Shown piece by piece: positions 62,650 through 64,000 of a DNA stretch of 64,000 nt; within the stretch, counting starts at the first letter, position 1, and each line of letters starts with the position of its first letter. Source of the stretch: Microbacterium aurantiacum (GTDB lineage: Bacteria; Actinomycetota; Actinomycetes; Actinomycetales; Microbacteriaceae); the NCBI RefSeq assembly GCF_021654035.1, contig NZ_JAJPDW010000001.1, positions 310,001 to 374,000 on the forward strand, read 5' to 3'. Both the position numbers and the translations under genes were made by a program. The notes under the pieces were generated by a model. It saw only the letters and a program-made list of their open reading frames with translations. It was not told the origin of the DNA and made no database searches.

Positions 62650-63843
62650 ATGACCGACACCACCGACATCAAGAAGGGGCTCGCGGGCGTCGTCGCCGAC
62701 GTCACCGCGATCTCGAAGGTCAACCCCGAGACCAATTCGCTGCTGTACCGCGGGTATCCCGTGCAGGAGCTCGCGGCCACGCAGCCGTTCGAGGCGGTCG
62801 CGCACCTGCTGTGGACGGGGGAGCTCCCGGATGCCGTGGCCCTTGCCGACCTGCGTGCGACCGAGCGGGAGCACCGGGCGCTCGCCGACGAGGTGCGTGC
62901 CGTGATCGACCTGGTGCCGCTCGACGCGCATCCGATGGACGAGGTGCGGACCGCGGTCAGCCTCCTCGGCGCGCAGGACCTCGCCGGCTCGGGGTCGGTG
63001 CTGGCGGCGAGCGGCAGCGCGGAGGACAACCTCCGGCGGAGCATCCGCCTGTTCGCCGCCCTCCCGGCGATCGTCGCGTACGGGCAGCGTCGCCGGCGAG
63101 GACAGGAGATGGTCGCTCCGCGCGATGACCTCGACTACGCGGCGAACTTCCTCTGGATGACGTTCGGTGAAGAGGCGGACGACCTCGTCGTCGACGCGTT
63201 CAACCGGTCGATGATCCTCTACGCCGAGCACTCCTTCAACGCCTCGACCTTCACCGCGCGGGTCATCGCCTCCACGCTCAGCGACCTCTACTCCGCGGTC
63301 GTCGGTGCCGTCGGCGCTCTGAAGGGACCGCTTCACGGTGGGGCCAACGAGGCCGTGCTGCACGTCTTCGACGAGATCGGAGAGGCCGCGAACGTCTCGC
63401 CCTGGCTCGATGACGCCCTCGAGAACAAGCGCAAGATCATGGGCTTCGGGCACCGCGTCTACAAACGGGGCGACTCGCGCGTGCCGACGATGAAGGCGGC
63501 GCTGGACACCCTCATCGAGCACTACGAGCGGCCCGATGTGGCCGAGCTCTACGACGCCCTCGAGTCCGAGTTCGTCGCGCGGAAGGGGATCTACCCCAAC
63601 CTCGACTACCCCTCGGGCCCGGCCTACGCGCTGATGGGCTTCGACACCCTCACCTTCACGCCGCTGTTCGTCGCCGCGCGCGTGACCGGGTGGACCGCTC
63701 ACGTCATGGAGCAGTTCGGGGCGAATGCCCTCATCCGCCCGCTGTCGGAGTACGTCGGTCCCGCCGAGCGGCACGTCGAGGGCTACGTCCCGGATGCCGC
63801 GGACGTTGAGGTCGCCGAGCGCCCCGAGGAGGCCGCCGGCTGA
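62650..63843 (+). CDS. prpC: 2-methylcitrate synthase (citrate synthase family)
   Basis: A 397-aa citrate-synthase fold protein: SLLYRGYPVQELA, LLWTGELPD, ALKGPLHGGANEAV (catalytic His), IMGFGHRVYKRGDSRVP (catalytic His), KGIYPNLDYPSGPAYALMGF (catalytic Asp region). Context with prpD and prpB identifies it as methylcitrate synthase, condensing propionyl-CoA with oxaloacetate. GAGGAGAG precedes the ATG 32 nt after prpB. Confidence 0.95.
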   Translation: MTDTTDIKKGLAGVVADVTAISKVNPETNSLLYRGYPVQELAATQPFEAVAHLLWTGELPDAVALADLRATEREHRALADEVRAVIDLVPLDAHPMDEVRTAVSLLGAQDLAGSGSVLAASGSAEDNLRRSIRLFAALPAIVAYGQRRRRGQEMVAPRDDLDYAANFLWMTFGEEADDLVVDAFNRSMILYAEHSFNASTFTARVIASTLSDLYSAVVGAVGALKGPLHGGANEAVLHVFDEIGEAANVSPWLDDALENKRKIMGFGHRVYKRGDSRVPTMKAALDTLIEHYERPDVAELYDALESEFVARKGIYPNLDYPSGPAYALMGFDTLTFTPLFVAARVTGWTAHVMEQFGANALIRPLSEYVGPAERHVEGYVPDAADVEVAERPEEAAG

Positions 63844-63904
63844 GCGGTGCCCGCGCGGTGCTCCCGGGCGCCGCAGCGTCGAGCGCATACGGATCGACTC
63901 TTTG

Positions 63905-63918
63905 ACCGCATAAGCGGT
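63905..63918. promoter_or_regulatory. Palindrome ACCGC-ATAA-GCGGT before the last gene
   Basis: A short perfect inverted repeat about 70 nt before the start at 63988, in an unusually AT-rich spacer (TAGCTTTGTTCTATTTTC). It may be an operator for the partial gene or, less likely, a weak terminator after prpC. Confidence 0.4.
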
Positions 63919-63987
63919 TCGCTCAGCCACGCCGATGTCGTAGCTTTGTTCTATTTTCTCCTCATGCCGATGAGAGGAGAAGGGCTC

Positions 63988-64000
63988 GTGTACGAAAACG
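63988..64000 (+). CDS. 5' end of a gene leaving the window (partial)
   Basis: GTG TAC GAA AAC begins at 63988 behind AGAGGAGAAGG, a strong ribosome-binding site. Only four codons are present, so no function can be proposed. Confidence 0.55.

Overview
The window is high-GC actinobacterial chromosome, most likely Microbacteriaceae and probably Microbacterium. The assignment rests on GC content, F420 genes (Fgd, FbiC, CofD, CofC), a type VII secretion (T7SS) locus with WXG100-like proteins and DUF6507, many leaderless genes (a TANNNT -10 box about 6-8 nt before ATG/GTG), and a conspicuous recurring GGCATCC/GGATGCC word. It is mostly ordinary chromosome with an accessory secretion/toxin block. 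I saw no rRNA, tRNA, CRISPR array, insertion sequence or prophage.

Layout. 1-9626: IclR regulator, FHA protein pair, DHA2-type MFS exporter with a condensation-fold enzyme, alpha/beta hydrolase plus GNAT, a 14-bp tandem repeat, a structured Mn-riboswitch-like leader with a mini-ORF before a 297-aa protein, and an enolase-superfamily enzyme. 9627-12514: DUF4870 protein and glycyl-tRNA synthetase among five copies of an about 84-bp inverted-repeat element. 12515-28489, all minus strand: the T7SS block. The effector operon (two WXG100-like proteins, DUF6507, a 1043-aa polymorphic toxin with a RelA/SpoT-like domain, putative immunity protein) is followed by NfeD-flotillin and then by the machinery operon (RDD-FHA, DUF6177-like, 90-aa membrane protein, EccD, MinD-like, EccC, 122-aa protein). 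The two T7SS promoters carry the same 18-bp palindrome at the same distance from the same -10 box.

28627-40209: HhH-GPD glycosylase, HemY-like oxidase, three small membrane/helical proteins, HemD overlapping CofD, a TSUP permease, and on the opposite strand FbiC - flavin monooxygenase - Fgd - CofC, all overlapping by 4 nt. Together these supply and use the deazaflavin F420, although the CofH half of FbiC lacks its iron-sulfur cysteines. 40313-50997: ABC exporter, acyl-CoA hydrolase, LssY-type and membrane proteins, a J-domain/NERD-like protein, a D,D-carboxypeptidase, and a TPP riboswitch controlling a YkoE-D-C thiamine-precursor importer.

51114-64000: a three-gene acyl-CoA/SDR operon, LysE exporter, GNAT, RlmN, Nudix hydrolase, two convergent genes that have both lost their 3' ends at one junction near 57480, a second Nudix, and a GntR-controlled methylcitrate operon (prpD, 41-aa ORF, prpB, prpC) for propionyl-CoA disposal. 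Partial genes lie at both window edges.
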